Below are positions 34,146 to 42,928 of a DNA stretch of 64,000 nt, one piece after another (position 1 is the stretch's first letter; each line of letters begins with the position of its first letter). Made by a program: the position numbers and the translations under genes. Source of the DNA: Aliishimia sp039978895 (GTDB taxonomy: Bacteria; Pseudomonadota; Alphaproteobacteria; Rhodobacterales; Rhodobacteraceae); contig JBDWAL010000060.1 of assembly GCA_039978895.1 (NCBI GenBank), positions 1-64,000 on the forward strand, written 5' to 3'. Under the pieces are notes generated by a model. That model was given only the letters and a program-made list of their open reading frames with translations. It ran no database searches and was not told where the DNA came from.

Positions 34146-35159
34146 TCACAAAGGGTTGTTCTGCGCAAACGTTCGGAAGAATGCCAAGAAAGCTCGGTCA
34201 GGATCACGTGGCGCTTCCTTGCCAGCGGCCCAAGATCGCCACTCTGCTTCAACGAAATAAATATCATACCCTGGATATCGCAACTTTGCAGTTTCATAGG
34301 TTTCGGTGCGCAATGCGGCACCCTTACCTTCCAACCAAGCCGGACGGGCCGCAACCGCCACAGGTTCCGCGGTTCCATCGATCCGCGCTTTGCGACCCGT
34401 TTTGGAAAACGTCAATTCCCGTTCAGCGGCCCCTGCCCCGTCCGCATCTTTCTTCCACCAACGCAGTTCAACATGCGTAACTTTGCGCCCGGTCTTCAAC
34501 GGTTCGATCTCGACAACATAATCAGACAGCGCGTTCACTTCCTTCAACGCCGGATCAATCGCGCGCAACTTTAAGTTCGACCAACTCGTCAGCTTGCCCT
34601 TGGGCACACCCAGAATTCCACGCAGATCGGGCAGCGAAAACCGCTCAGAACTGCGCCACCTCAGATTGCCGCGTTTTTGCACCATTTCATACAAGGTCAG
34701 CGCATACTTTGACGACAAAGCAAACATGATCTCTCGTTGCAATCTTGCGAAGACCGTCGAGTCTTTGATGACTTTGCGCAATCGCGCCGGTATCTCATAC
34801 TCAAACAATCCGTCACGACGCGTTGTTTCCACGTTGCCGCCCAAAAGCTGCACCCGTTCGATCGCTTCTTCGCCGTCCCGCATCACGTTGATGCGCACGA
34901 TTGCCGACATCAGCCGTTCAATGGATTCCCCCACTCGGTCATTGGAATTGTGCGATCCGCGCAACTCGGACTTCGAAATCACATGAGTTACTGGTTTTTC
35001 AATCGCGTCCCAAGCGTGCTCCAAAAGCTGGTTGTAGATCCGGCGATCTGCAAGCGTGAGCGGCGTCACTTCAACCAGATCGACCAGCTCTCCCGGTTTG
35101 ATCATTGATTGCGCGTTTGGCTGCGCGTCCACAGTACGGTATGTTTTCCCGGTCGCCAT
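34146..35159 (-). CDS. repB: Plasmid replication initiator, Rep_3/RepB type
   Basis: 337-aa initiator with the two winged-helix layout of Rep_3 proteins: ADRRIYNQLLEHAWDAI in the first domain; SSKYALTLYEMVQKR, FSLPDLRGILGVPKGKL, LKLRAIDPALKEVNAL and GRKVTHVELRWWKK in the second. Such proteins bind iterons at the origin and open it. It is divergent from parAB and separated from it by 575 bp holding iteron-like repeats. Rhodobacterales carry several replicase classes; this belongs to the RepB class and not to RepABC or DnaA-like. The start ATG 35159 has AGGCGAG upstream. Confidence 0.88.
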   Translation of the reverse strand: MATGKTYRTVDAQPNAQSMIKPGELVDLVEVTPLTLADRRIYNQLLEHAWDAIEKPVTHVISKSELRGSHNSNDRVGESIERLMSAIVRINVMRDGEEAIERVQLLGGNVETTRRDGLFEYEIPARLRKVIKDSTVFARLQREIMFALSSKYALTLYEMVQKRGNLRWRSSERFSLPDLRGILGVPKGKLTSWSNLKLRAIDPALKEVNALSDYVVEIEPLKTGRKVTHVELRWWKKDADGAGAAERELTFSKTGRKARIDGTAEPVAVAARPAWLEGKGAALRTETYETAKLRYPGYDIYFVEAEWRSWAAGKEAPRDPDRAFLAFFRTFAQNNPL

Positions 35160-35240
35160 CGACTCGCCTGCCCTACGCCTTATTCTTACTTTTGTGTCTT
35201 TTTAGATGTAAGATAACAGCCGTACTCTGTTCCGTCCAGC

Positions 35241-35439
35241 ACCCAAAACGTAAGTTTTCGGCAGCGAGACGAGTCATCCACTCATCAAGATTAACCCAGA
35301 AAACCTAGTGTTTAGAGTCATTTGCGAGTCACCCAAAAAGTAAGCAATCAGGCCCACCCAAAATGTAAGCTTTCAGCATCCAATCTGTAAGATTATCCAC
35401 CCCAATCCGTATGCATAAACGCCCCATTATGTAAGCCAT
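35241..35439 (+). repeat. Iteron array, five copies
   Basis: Copies begin at 35241 (ACCCAAAACGTAAGTTTT), 35331 (ACCCAAAAAGTAAGCAAT), 35356 (ACCCAAAATGTAAGCTTT), 35378 (ATCCAATCTGTAAGATTA) and 35422 (CCCCATTATGTAAGCCAT). All are in the same orientation. The GTAAG core is invariant and the first three share ACCCAAAA. Copies 3 and 4 start 22 bp apart, about two helical turns. They are expected binding sites of the RepB product encoded next to them. Confidence 0.75.
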
Positions 35440-35621
35440 AGCCACACAAAGCACTGTTTCTAAGTCTTATTTCCCCAATGAACATAGAAATAAGAACTAT
35501 ATAGAAGTAAGAGGTGATTTCAATTTTGGATTCAGGTGTTTTGGCACTTCGCTGCAGATCACAGCTGTTAAAATCAATGGTCTTTGGTAAACTCGATGAC
35601 AGCCATCAAATTTCCGGCTTT

Positions 35622-35715
35622 TTCGCAAAACCTGCGAACTTTCGGTTTTTTGACGACAAACGCCAAAAGTTCGCACTTGAGACTACGCATAGAAAGGTCC
35701 ATGATTCGCAAAACC
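35622..35715. promoter_or_regulatory. Likely parAB operator
   Basis: TGCGAACTTT (35633-35642) and AAAGTTCGCA (35666-35675) form a perfect 10-bp inverted repeat with a 23-nt spacer. In addition TTCGCAAAACC occurs twice in direct orientation (35622-35632 and 35705-35715). All lie within 115 bp upstream of parA. ParA proteins with an N-terminal helix-turn-helix, like the one here, usually repress their own operon, so this is the best candidate operator; ParB binding is the alternative. Confidence 0.6.
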
Positions 35716-35734
35716 CTGACATTGCGAGCCACAA

Positions 35735-36934
35735 ATGCAGCCTGTCCTTCCTCCCGTCCGCTTGCAAGAGCTAGAGCAACTCTCTGACCGGGCCTCCACC
35801 GTTATCGAACGCTTGCGGGAACGCGTATATTCTCCCGGTACATCCAAGCAGCTTGGCCTACAGTTCAATGTGCGCAAAGCCGCTGAAATGGTTGGGCGAA
35901 GTGAAAAATTGATCCGCGATGCCGAAGGTGACGGGCGGCTTCCTGAGCCACAAAAAGACCCTAACACAGGGCGGCGGACTGGGTATTCCCTCGCTCAGGT
36001 CAATCATATGCGTGAGGTCTTTGGCACCCTGCCCCATCGCAACGACGACGACCCCGCAATGGTTTTGGCCATTCAAAATTTCAAAGGTGGCGTTGGAAAA
36101 TCAACGATGGTCTGCCACCTCGCTCAGTACCTTGCGCTTAAAGGTTACCGCGTTTGCGTGATCGATTGCGACAGCCAAGCCTCTACGACCAGCATGTTTG
36201 GTTTAAACCCGGATGTGGACGTGGACGAAGAAGACGACACGCTCTATCCTTTCTTTCGTCATGGTGGCCCTTCATCACTCAACTACGCCCTGCGCGCGAC
36301 GTACTGGCCCAACATCGCGCTGATTCCCGCAAATCTTGGATTGTATGACGCCGAATATGAATTCGCCGCCCGTATGGCCCGTGATCAGACATTTGTGTTG
36401 GACCGGCTTCGGTCAGGAATCGAGACTATCCAAGGGCAATTCGACGTTATTCTGATGGACCCGCCCCCTGCTTTGGGGATGATTTCATTGTCTGTTCTTC
36501 GTGCAGCGAACGCGATTGTTATCCCAGCCCCGCCCAACAATATTGATTTTGGCTCGACTGCGCATTTCCTCAAAATGATGGGCGCGACCTTACAACAGCT
36601 CGCGGAAATGGGGGGCGCGCGTGATTATGCTTTCGTTAAGATTTTAGCGACAAAAATGAACGACACGAAATCAGCGCATGGGGCGATCAAACGGATGATG
36701 GAAGCTGTGTTTCCCTCGGATATGATGCAATCTGTGTTGATGGACAGCGCAGAGATTGACAATGCCGCTGCCAACTTGAGCACCGTGTATGAACTGACAG
36801 GTCCCGGCACCCGGAGCGAAACGCACAAACGATGTCGCGCGTATCTGGACGCTGTGAACCGCGAAATAGAGGTCTTGATCCGCAAGACTTGGCCAAGCCA
36901 CCACAAAGACCTGCGCAAAGAGGGTTTGCTATGA
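35735..36934 (+). CDS. parA: Plasmid partition ATPase ParA
   Basis: 399-aa type Ia ParA. An N-terminal DNA-binding region of about 100 residues (FNVRKAAEMVGRSEKLIRDAE, RRTGYSLAQVNHMREVFG) precedes the Walker-type ATPase with deviant P-loop FKGGVGKST near residue 117, DCDSQAS, and DVILMDPPPALG. It moves plasmid copies apart together with ParB and typically represses parAB transcription. The stop overlaps the parB start by 4 bp. Confidence 0.93.
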   Translation: MQPVLPPVRLQELEQLSDRASTVIERLRERVYSPGTSKQLGLQFNVRKAAEMVGRSEKLIRDAEGDGRLPEPQKDPNTGRRTGYSLAQVNHMREVFGTLPHRNDDDPAMVLAIQNFKGGVGKSTMVCHLAQYLALKGYRVCVIDCDSQASTTSMFGLNPDVDVDEEDDTLYPFFRHGGPSSLNYALRATYWPNIALIPANLGLYDAEYEFAARMARDQTFVLDRLRSGIETIQGQFDVILMDPPPALGMISLSVLRAANAIVIPAPPNNIDFGSTAHFLKMMGATLQQLAEMGGARDYAFVKILATKMNDTKSAHGAIKRMMEAVFPSDMMQSVLMDSAEIDNAAANLSTVYELTGPGTRSETHKRCRAYLDAVNREIEVLIRKTWPSHHKDLRKEGLL

Positions 36935-37923
36935 GCAAGAAACATGACGCAATTTTTGACGATGTTCTAAGTGGATTAGATGCCCCTGCCCCGTCTCGCG
37001 ATGAGGATCGTGGCGCTGCACGTTTTCTGAAACGCTCCACTGCATTGGGCGACCGTCTTTCGGGAGATTTAGAGGAAAAAACGCTGCAATGGGTCGACCC
37101 GACCGAGTGCCGTATGTGGGACCGTCATAACCGCGATTACGCCTTGTTGACGCAAGACAATTGCCGGGACCTTATCGACGGTATCAAAAGCCAAGGGCGT
37201 CAAGAGTTCCCTGCTATCGTTCGACGCATTTCAGGGCAGCATCCCTATGAAGTGATCTGCGGTGCGCGACGCCATTTTGCGGTCAGTTGGCTGCGTGCCA
37301 ATAATTACACCCAGTTTAAGTACCTTGTTGAGGTGCGCGATCTGACGGATGAGGAGGCGTTTCGCCTTGCAGATATCGAAAACCGGGATCGCGAAGACAT
37401 CTCTGACTATGAACGCGCGATTGATTATGCGGATGCGATTGATCTTTATTATGCAGGTAAGCAAAAGGCGATGGCCGAGCGGCTGGAGGTTAGTCAACCT
37501 TGGCTGTCGCGTTACCTACAACTTGCAAAATTACCAGGCCGGATTGTCAGCGCATTTGCCTCCATTCGCGATATCAAAGAACGCCATGCGCGCGACTTGA
37601 AACCACTTTTGGCAGAACCAGACATGGCGCAAGCATTGCTGTCTATGGCCGATGACATCGCGCGCCAACATACCGCCGCGCGCGCGGGGCGTGGTCGGTT
37701 TTTGGACGGCGCTGAGGTGATGACAGCCCTAAAAAAGGCGGCACGCCCGACGCCTGAAGTTTCGGCCAAACAAAGCGACCAAAAAATCTACAAGCGCAGC
37801 ACGCATGATCGCGGTATTTCCGTGCGCTCAAAGGGGCGCAGATATGTGGTTGAATTTGAAAAAGCGCAAAGCAAGGACGCGCTTAGGGCCGCCTTTGATA
37901 AGTTCCTAAACGACGCGTTCTAA
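36931..37923 (+). CDS. parB: Plasmid partition protein ParB
   Basis: 330-aa centromere-binding protein. The ParB/Srx-like N-terminal domain includes QGRQEFPAIVRR, YEVICGARRHFAVSWLR (the GxRRxxA CTP-binding patch) and ADIENRDREDISDYERAIDY; the helix-turn-helix KAMAERLEVSQPWLSRYLQLAKLP follows, and a C-terminal dimerisation part ends the protein. The ATG overlaps parA (ATGA). Two palindromic sites directly downstream are its probable targets. Confidence 0.93.
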   Translation: MSKKHDAIFDDVLSGLDAPAPSRDEDRGAARFLKRSTALGDRLSGDLEEKTLQWVDPTECRMWDRHNRDYALLTQDNCRDLIDGIKSQGRQEFPAIVRRISGQHPYEVICGARRHFAVSWLRANNYTQFKYLVEVRDLTDEEAFRLADIENRDREDISDYERAIDYADAIDLYYAGKQKAMAERLEVSQPWLSRYLQLAKLPGRIVSAFASIRDIKERHARDLKPLLAEPDMAQALLSMADDIARQHTAARAGRGRFLDGAEVMTALKKAARPTPEVSAKQSDQKIYKRSTHDRGISVRSKGRRYVVEFEKAQSKDALRAAFDKFLNDAF

Positions 37924-37924
37924 C

Positions 37925-37981
37925 AAAGTTGCCCATGGGCAATTTATGGTACTTCATGTGGAATTGCCCATGGGCAACTTT
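37925..37981. repeat. Paired palindromes, candidate parS centromere
   Basis: AAAGTTGCCCATGGGCAATT (37925-37944) and AATTGCCCATGGGCAACTTT (37962-37981) are exact reverse complements of each other with a 17-nt spacer. Each contains the 14-bp perfect palindrome TTGCCCATGGGCAA. Nested symmetry just after parB fits a parS with two ParB sites. The pair could also fold into a hairpin and serve as a parB terminator, though the TTTC tail is weak for that. Confidence 0.75.
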
Positions 37982-38090
37982 CGGGGGCCGTACTGCCAAT
38001 ATCCAATATCACGATTGATTGCGCGACCTTGTATCTACGCAAAAGCGCGTGAATACTTGGGTCAATTAGACAGATATTAGGACTTTGATC

Positions 38091-38606
38091 GTGAAAATTG
38101 CCTGCACCATTGCGCCCGGCCGAGGGGACACTGATCTTCTTCTTTTGGGGGTCTCCAAGGGCTTGGCAGATCGCGATGTTCTGTGCTGTGGAACTGTGCA
38201 AATCAATTCGGAATGTGAGACCCAAGGTCCCTGTGATATGGACGTGCAATGCTTGCCGGATGGTCCGGTGATCCGCATTTCGCAAACCCTTGGGAAACAT
38301 GCGCGCGGTTGCCGTCTTGATCCCAATGCTCTCGAACAGGCGGTCGGCTGGGTAGAGACGCGGCTCACGCAAGACATCGATGTTCTGATCGTGAATAAAT
38401 TTGGCAAGCACGAAGCGGACGGGCGTGGTTTTCGCGAGGCGATTGCAATCGCGTTGGCTCAAGACATCCCCGTCATCGTTGGTTTAAACAACATGAACAA
38501 AGAAGCCTTTCACAGCTTCACGGGCGGCCTCGCCGTTGAATTGTCACCGGATGCAGATGTGCTTTTGGGATGGGTCGACGAGGCGCTAGGGCGGGTTCAC
38601 TCGTAG
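38091..38606 (+). CDS. DUF2478 family protein
   Basis: 171-aa protein of the DUF2478 family (THEP1-like P-loop fold relatives often found near molybdenum transport genes). Characteristic stretches: GPCDMDVQCLPDG, ISQTLGKHARGCRLDP, VLIVNKFGKHEADGRGF and VPVIVGLNNMNKE-like pattern. A GTG start at 38091 with AGGA 8 nt upstream is preferred over the TTG at 38085. No molybdenum genes are visible here. The 3' end overlaps the convergent AttH-like gene by 10 bp. Function unknown. Confidence 0.8.
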   Translation: MKIACTIAPGRGDTDLLLLGVSKGLADRDVLCCGTVQINSECETQGPCDMDVQCLPDGPVIRISQTLGKHARGCRLDPNALEQAVGWVETRLTQDIDVLIVNKFGKHEADGRGFREAIAIALAQDIPVIVGLNNMNKEAFHSFTGGLAVELSPDADVLLGWVDEALGRVHS

Positions 38607-39643
38607 CCAGTCATCTCTAGGTAACCGATGCCGGAATGCGTGCCGCTGACCCGCACGGGGCCTTCCCAATAGGGGATCGACAACGCCATCCACGCTTCTG
38701 GATTGATCGCCGTGACGCGCACATCAACACCTTTTTCGGGCAGGCTGACGTGCCAATCTGTTGGAATTTCGCGACCCATGATGCTGTTTTGCGCCAAGGG
38801 TGCCGCCTGAAACGCGCCATGGGGCAGGGGCCTGGTCGCCCCATTTGCTTCAATCCAAGTGCCCGACGTGAAATGGCTTCCGTCACTCTGGCGCAACCGG
38901 AATCCCATCAACTTATCGCCGTCCTCAAAAGACAGCGAAAACCAATCCCAACCGGTTTGATCTGACGCCAAAGGTTGCGACGACCACTCCCGATCGAGCC
39001 ACGCAGTGCCTGTGACAGCAACAGGCCCATTGGGCAGTTCCAACGTCCCAGAAATGTCGAAAAATGGTTGCGAATAGTAATAGCTCGCCTGACCTTGTTC
39101 AGACTTCACAGAGAAGCCGTCTTCGCCGTGAAACACCAACGGACCCTGCGCTAACAACTGCATGTCATATGCAAAGTCAGTCCCTCGGGCCGTCATGCGC
39201 AGTGTGTCAAAATCAGGCCCGGCAAGCTGCCAATCGTCAATCCACGCCTCAAACGGTTCTGGCGTCACGCCTGCTTGACCAATCCCGCCACGTGCAAAAC
39301 GTTCCGCTACGAAGTGCCCCTCAGGCGAGGTCACCGCTGCATGAGCCAGCCAAACTTGCGGACTGTCCCAGCCCTCTTTGTCACCGGGGGCGAGGGCGGA
39401 CCGGAACAAGGTCCATTGCAGACCATAATCTGTGCCATCCTCTGCTTTCAGGTTTGCCGTCAAGTACCACCATTCGATGCGGTAATCTGGATGAGGGCCG
39501 TGATCTGCTGGGAAGTCGAAGGTTGGCGATGGGCTTGGGGTGGTGAACCCTTCGGCGTCGGTGCCCATGCCTGCAAAGCCCTGAGCTAAAGCGCTGAGGG
39601 GAACCAACAAGGCCAAGAGCAAAACCCTAACGTCCATGTGCAA
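38597..39643 (-). CDS. AttH/CrtC-like lipocalin-domain exported protein
   Basis: 348-aa protein of the carotenoid 1,2-hydratase (CrtC)/AttH family with two lipocalin-like barrels. A signal peptide is clear (VRVLLLALLVPLSALAQG). Family landmarks are DYRIEWWYLTANL, QWTLFRSAL, WLDREWSSQPL and WDWFSLSFEDGDKLMGFRLR. It overlaps the FtsX-like permease gene by 17 bp and with the ATPase gene forms the frequently seen three-gene ABC/AttH unit, thought to handle lipophilic compounds across the envelope. The role in this organism is not known. Confidence 0.87.
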   Translation of the reverse strand: MHMDVRVLLLALLVPLSALAQGFAGMGTDAEGFTTPSPSPTFDFPADHGPHPDYRIEWWYLTANLKAEDGTDYGLQWTLFRSALAPGDKEGWDSPQVWLAHAAVTSPEGHFVAERFARGGIGQAGVTPEPFEAWIDDWQLAGPDFDTLRMTARGTDFAYDMQLLAQGPLVFHGEDGFSVKSEQGQASYYYSQPFFDISGTLELPNGPVAVTGTAWLDREWSSQPLASDQTGWDWFSLSFEDGDKLMGFRLRQSDGSHFTSGTWIEANGATRPLPHGAFQAAPLAQNSIMGREIPTDWHVSLPEKGVDVRVTAINPEAWMALSIPYWEGPVRVSGTHSGIGYLEMTGYE

Positions 39644-42017
39644 AGACCTTCAATAAGTCCGAGGGGGGCGTGCGAGACAAGCGCCAAGCAGGCCACAACG
39701 CGGCAAGGGCAGCCGCAATCAAGGCAAACACACCAAGGCGGGCGTAGTCCCATGGAAAGAAGAACATCGGCAGGCGCCAGCCAAAGGCTTCCACATTCAC
39801 AATCGCCAGCAAGACCCAAGCCAACATAAGACCTAAGGGCAGGGCGAAGATGGCTGTGAGCACGGCAAGAACGACGGCGCGTATGGTCTCTAATCGGCCC
39901 AATTCGCGTTGTGTCATGCCAAGGGCCCAAGCTGGGGCCAGTTGGGGCAACCGGATTGTGGCCAATGTCAGCAAAGACATGAACATCGCAAATCCAGCGA
40001 CAGATAAGGTCAGTACATTGAGCGCCGTAGTGACCGTAAACGTCCGTTCAAACACCTCAATAGAGAACGCTTTGATTGATGCTTGATCGATGATGTTGCC
40101 CTCAGGCAGGCTGAGTTCGTCGATCAATGCGCTGCGCAGACCTGCCGCGTCCTTCGTGCGCACGCCAAATTGTGTGGCACTGATGGCGGGATAAAGGCTC
40201 TGAAACAGGTTTTCGCCTATGATCGCCTTGCCGATAGGGTTGCCGTAATCCCCAAAAATTCCGGCGATAGATAGGCTCTGATCCGGTGTGATTTGCAGGC
40301 TATCACCCAACTTCAGATCCGCGCGCCGCGCCAATTGTTCATTGACCAAAATGGCATCGCCCTTAGCAACATCGTCCCAAGCATTCGATGTGGCATCTAG
40401 AAATGACCAATTGTCACGGTACGTTTGCCCAATCCGAGCGCCAAGCAATTCTGATGGAAGACCCGCCAGTTGCGTTTGCGTTATCATCAGCGGCAATACC
40501 TCATCGGCACGCGGGCTCAGAAAGGCCTCAAGGGCTGTGCTGTCATCGCTGCGAATATAGAGTTCAGAAGATAAGCGTTGATCCAGAAACCCGGTAAAGG
40601 TCAGTCGGAAGCTCGACACCATAGTCGAGACCCCGACATTGGCGGCCATCGCGAGCAACAAAGCCATCAGCGCAAGGCTTAAGCCGGGCAGCTGTTGGCG
40701 TGTGTCGGCCCAGAACCATTCCCAAGTTACGGTGCGGGCGCGGTTCTGGGCAAAAGCAAGCACCCATGACAGCAGAATGGGAAGCGCAAGAGCTGCACCA
40801 AGCAACAAACATCCCAGCAGTGCAAACCCGGCCAGTAGACCCTGTCCGACCAATGTTAGAGCCAGACCAAGGATCAATAGAACGCAGGCCGCCAGCGCTT
40901 GAATGCGGCGGCCTTTACCCGCCTCCATAGCCCAAGCGCGCGGTTGTCCAGAGGCGAGCAACGGCATGCGGGCGATCTGCCAAAACGCGCCGGACCCCGC
41001 CAAAGCGGTACCCGCAATGCAGATCGCCAGACCTGACAGCCACCAACTGGCCCGCAATTGCAACGTGCCGGACACTTGAGCGCCATAAAGCCCCTCCAAG
41101 GTGGCGGCCACGTCAGGCAGGAGGGCAGATGCCACAATGTACCCCAAGACGATCCCAATCAGACCGCCCACCAATGCGATCAAAAGGAGTTCTGTTGCCA
41201 TCATCGCAATCAGTGTTCTTAACGGAACGCCAAGGGCACGCAGGGTGCGCACCATGGGGCGACGTTGTTCAAACGCGAGACCGATGGCGCCATTCACGAT
41301 GAAAATACCGACGGCAAAGCTTAGCAGCCCAAATGCAGTCAGATTCAAATGAAAGGAATCCGTCAAACGACCCACATCAGACCCAGTTTGTGCCGGCTGT
41401 AGGTCAAGCTCTGGCGCGATGTCGATAAGGGGGCGCAGACCGATCGGCTGGATGGGCGCGATCATCAAGCGTGTGAAACTGTCCTTGCTCAACCATGTTT
41501 GCGCGACCCCGATGTCGGTCAAAGCAGTGCCGGGGGCGATGCCGGGATCGATGATCAGGGGCGGGGTTTGAATATCTTCGAGCAGCATCGCGGTGTCGGC
41601 GGTCACGAAGGCGGGGCCATTGCCAAGGAAATCTGCAACGTCAAAATCGCCTGTTGCGCCTAAGGGCCCGATACCGCCCGGAGCCGTCAAAGGATCAAGG
41701 CCCACGATGCGGATTGAACCGCCATCAGAGGCGCGGATGCGCCCGTCAATCACGGGACTGACTTGCCACCCTGCGCGGCGTAGGGTGATGTATTGAGCGT
41801 GCGAAATGGTATCACCGGATCGCGGAACCAGCTGGTCGAACTGGCCTTCGCCCAAGGTCGCAGCCGCTGCATCATAACTGGCGCGCGCTTCAGAATTTAC
41901 CGCTTGCACACCACACCAAAGCGCTGTTGCAAGGATAAGCCCGCCAAGTAAAGTGAATAATTGCAGTGGGTTACGCCGCCAATGCGACGTGAGTGCTTGT
42001 AATGTGATGCCAATCAC
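39627..42017 (-). CDS. FtsX-like ABC transporter permease
   Basis: 796-aa permease with duplicated architecture. There is an N-terminal membrane segment (FTLLGGLILATALWCGVQAV), a large periplasmic region, three or four central membrane segments, a second such set, and the final FtsX cassette at the C-terminus. MacB/LolC-like exporters work with a LolD-like ATPase, which is encoded immediately upstream (GTGA overlap; this gene starts with GTG). The downstream AttH-like gene overlaps its end. Confidence 0.87.
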   Translation of the reverse strand: MIGITLQALTSHWRRNPLQLFTLLGGLILATALWCGVQAVNSEARASYDAAAATLGEGQFDQLVPRSGDTISHAQYITLRRAGWQVSPVIDGRIRASDGGSIRIVGLDPLTAPGGIGPLGATGDFDVADFLGNGPAFVTADTAMLLEDIQTPPLIIDPGIAPGTALTDIGVAQTWLSKDSFTRLMIAPIQPIGLRPLIDIAPELDLQPAQTGSDVGRLTDSFHLNLTAFGLLSFAVGIFIVNGAIGLAFEQRRPMVRTLRALGVPLRTLIAMMATELLLIALVGGLIGIVLGYIVASALLPDVAATLEGLYGAQVSGTLQLRASWWLSGLAICIAGTALAGSGAFWQIARMPLLASGQPRAWAMEAGKGRRIQALAACVLLILGLALTLVGQGLLAGFALLGCLLLGAALALPILLSWVLAFAQNRARTVTWEWFWADTRQQLPGLSLALMALLLAMAANVGVSTMVSSFRLTFTGFLDQRLSSELYIRSDDSTALEAFLSPRADEVLPLMITQTQLAGLPSELLGARIGQTYRDNWSFLDATSNAWDDVAKGDAILVNEQLARRADLKLGDSLQITPDQSLSIAGIFGDYGNPIGKAIIGENLFQSLYPAISATQFGVRTKDAAGLRSALIDELSLPEGNIIDQASIKAFSIEVFERTFTVTTALNVLTLSVAGFAMFMSLLTLATIRLPQLAPAWALGMTQRELGRLETIRAVVLAVLTAIFALPLGLMLAWVLLAIVNVEAFGWRLPMFFFPWDYARLGVFALIAAALAALWPAWRLSRTPPSDLLKVFAHGR

Positions 42018-42670
42018 GCAAGCAAGCCTTTGCTGAGGTGAAGGCGACGCTGCATCCGACCCGCAAGCGCTGGGGAATGCGTGACCATCATCAATGCCGC
42101 GCCTGTTTGGGACACCAACTCCAACATTTGATCCAGCACATCTGAGGCCGTGTCTTCGTCAAGGTTGCCCGTTGGTTCATCCGCGAGCACCAATTTGGGC
42201 CGGGCAGCAAGCGTGCGGGCAATCGCCACGCGTTGTTGTTGTCCCCCAGATAGCTGTTCGGGGTATTTTGACAGATGCGGGCTTAATCCAAGCCCCTCCG
42301 CAAGCTTATGCGTGTGCTCGGCATCATGGGTGCCAGCAAGGCGGGCCTGAAACGCGATATTGGCGGCGACAGTCAGGGATGGAATAAGGTTAAACTGTTG
42401 AAAGATAAGGCCAACGGTGCTGCGTCTTAACGCGGCGCGTGCGACGTCGTTCATTGCGGTTACGTCTTGCCCATCTAACTTGATGGTGCCGCTATCGGAC
42501 GCATCAAGCCCTCCGACCAGATGTAACAGCGTGCTTTTTCCGGACCCGGACTCTCCTGTTAGCGCGAGGGTTTCGCCCGCGTCCAAAGTCAGATCGACGC
42601 CGCGCAAAACTGCGACTGGGCCGGTCGCACCCATGTAGGATTTGGACAGAGCGTCAACTTGCAACAACAT
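42014..42670 (-). CDS. LolD-like ABC transporter ATP-binding protein
   Basis: 218-aa ATPase with Walker A GESGSGKST, signature LSGGQQQRVAIARTLA, Walker B KLVLADEPTGNLD and switch His in VTHSP. Sequence type is that of LolD/MacB-like ATPases. It drives the permease encoded next. It is divergent from tamA. Confidence 0.92.
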   Translation of the reverse strand: MLLQVDALSKSYMGATGPVAVLRGVDLTLDAGETLALTGESGSGKSTLLHLVGGLDASDSGTIKLDGQDVTAMNDVARAALRRSTVGLIFQQFNLIPSLTVAANIAFQARLAGTHDAEHTHKLAEGLGLSPHLSKYPEQLSGGQQQRVAIARTLAARPKLVLADEPTGNLDEDTASDVLDQMLELVSQTGAALMMVTHSPALAGRMQRRLHLSKGLLA

Positions 42671-42928
42671 GATCCTGTAGATGTCATGGCGCGCGGTCTC
42701 AGAAAAGGGGCTGCGACATTATGCGGAAGGGGCGCGGTATTTAGGCCTCAAGTTTGTCGTGGTCTCAAGGGGCATGCGCAAACAAACGATGTGACATGGT
42801 CCATAAAAAGATCGGCGGATGACATGATTTTCAAATCTGCGCCCTTTAGACCGCGATCAATTGCGTTAAGGTGCCTCAAGTGGCGTGCAAAGCGCCTTTG
42901 GATGGCAGAGGCTAACACGTTGGCGCAA

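Larger units (their letters stand above)
35160..35734. other. Putative replication origin with iterons
   Basis: 575-bp intergenic region between repB and parA. Five iteron-like copies share (A)CCCA-N(3-5)-GTAAG: 35241-35258, 35331-35348, 35356-35373, 35378-35395 (degenerate) and 35422-35439. A further GTAAGA lies near 35208 and an AGTAAGA near 35506. A 9-bp inverted repeat TCTTATTTC/GAAATAAGA (35465-35473/35487-35495) and a strongly AT-rich stretch (35480-35520) could be the melting region. TCTTACTTTT near 35184 may belong to the repB promoter or operator. The two spaced groups suggest replication and autoregulation functions. Confidence 0.7.
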
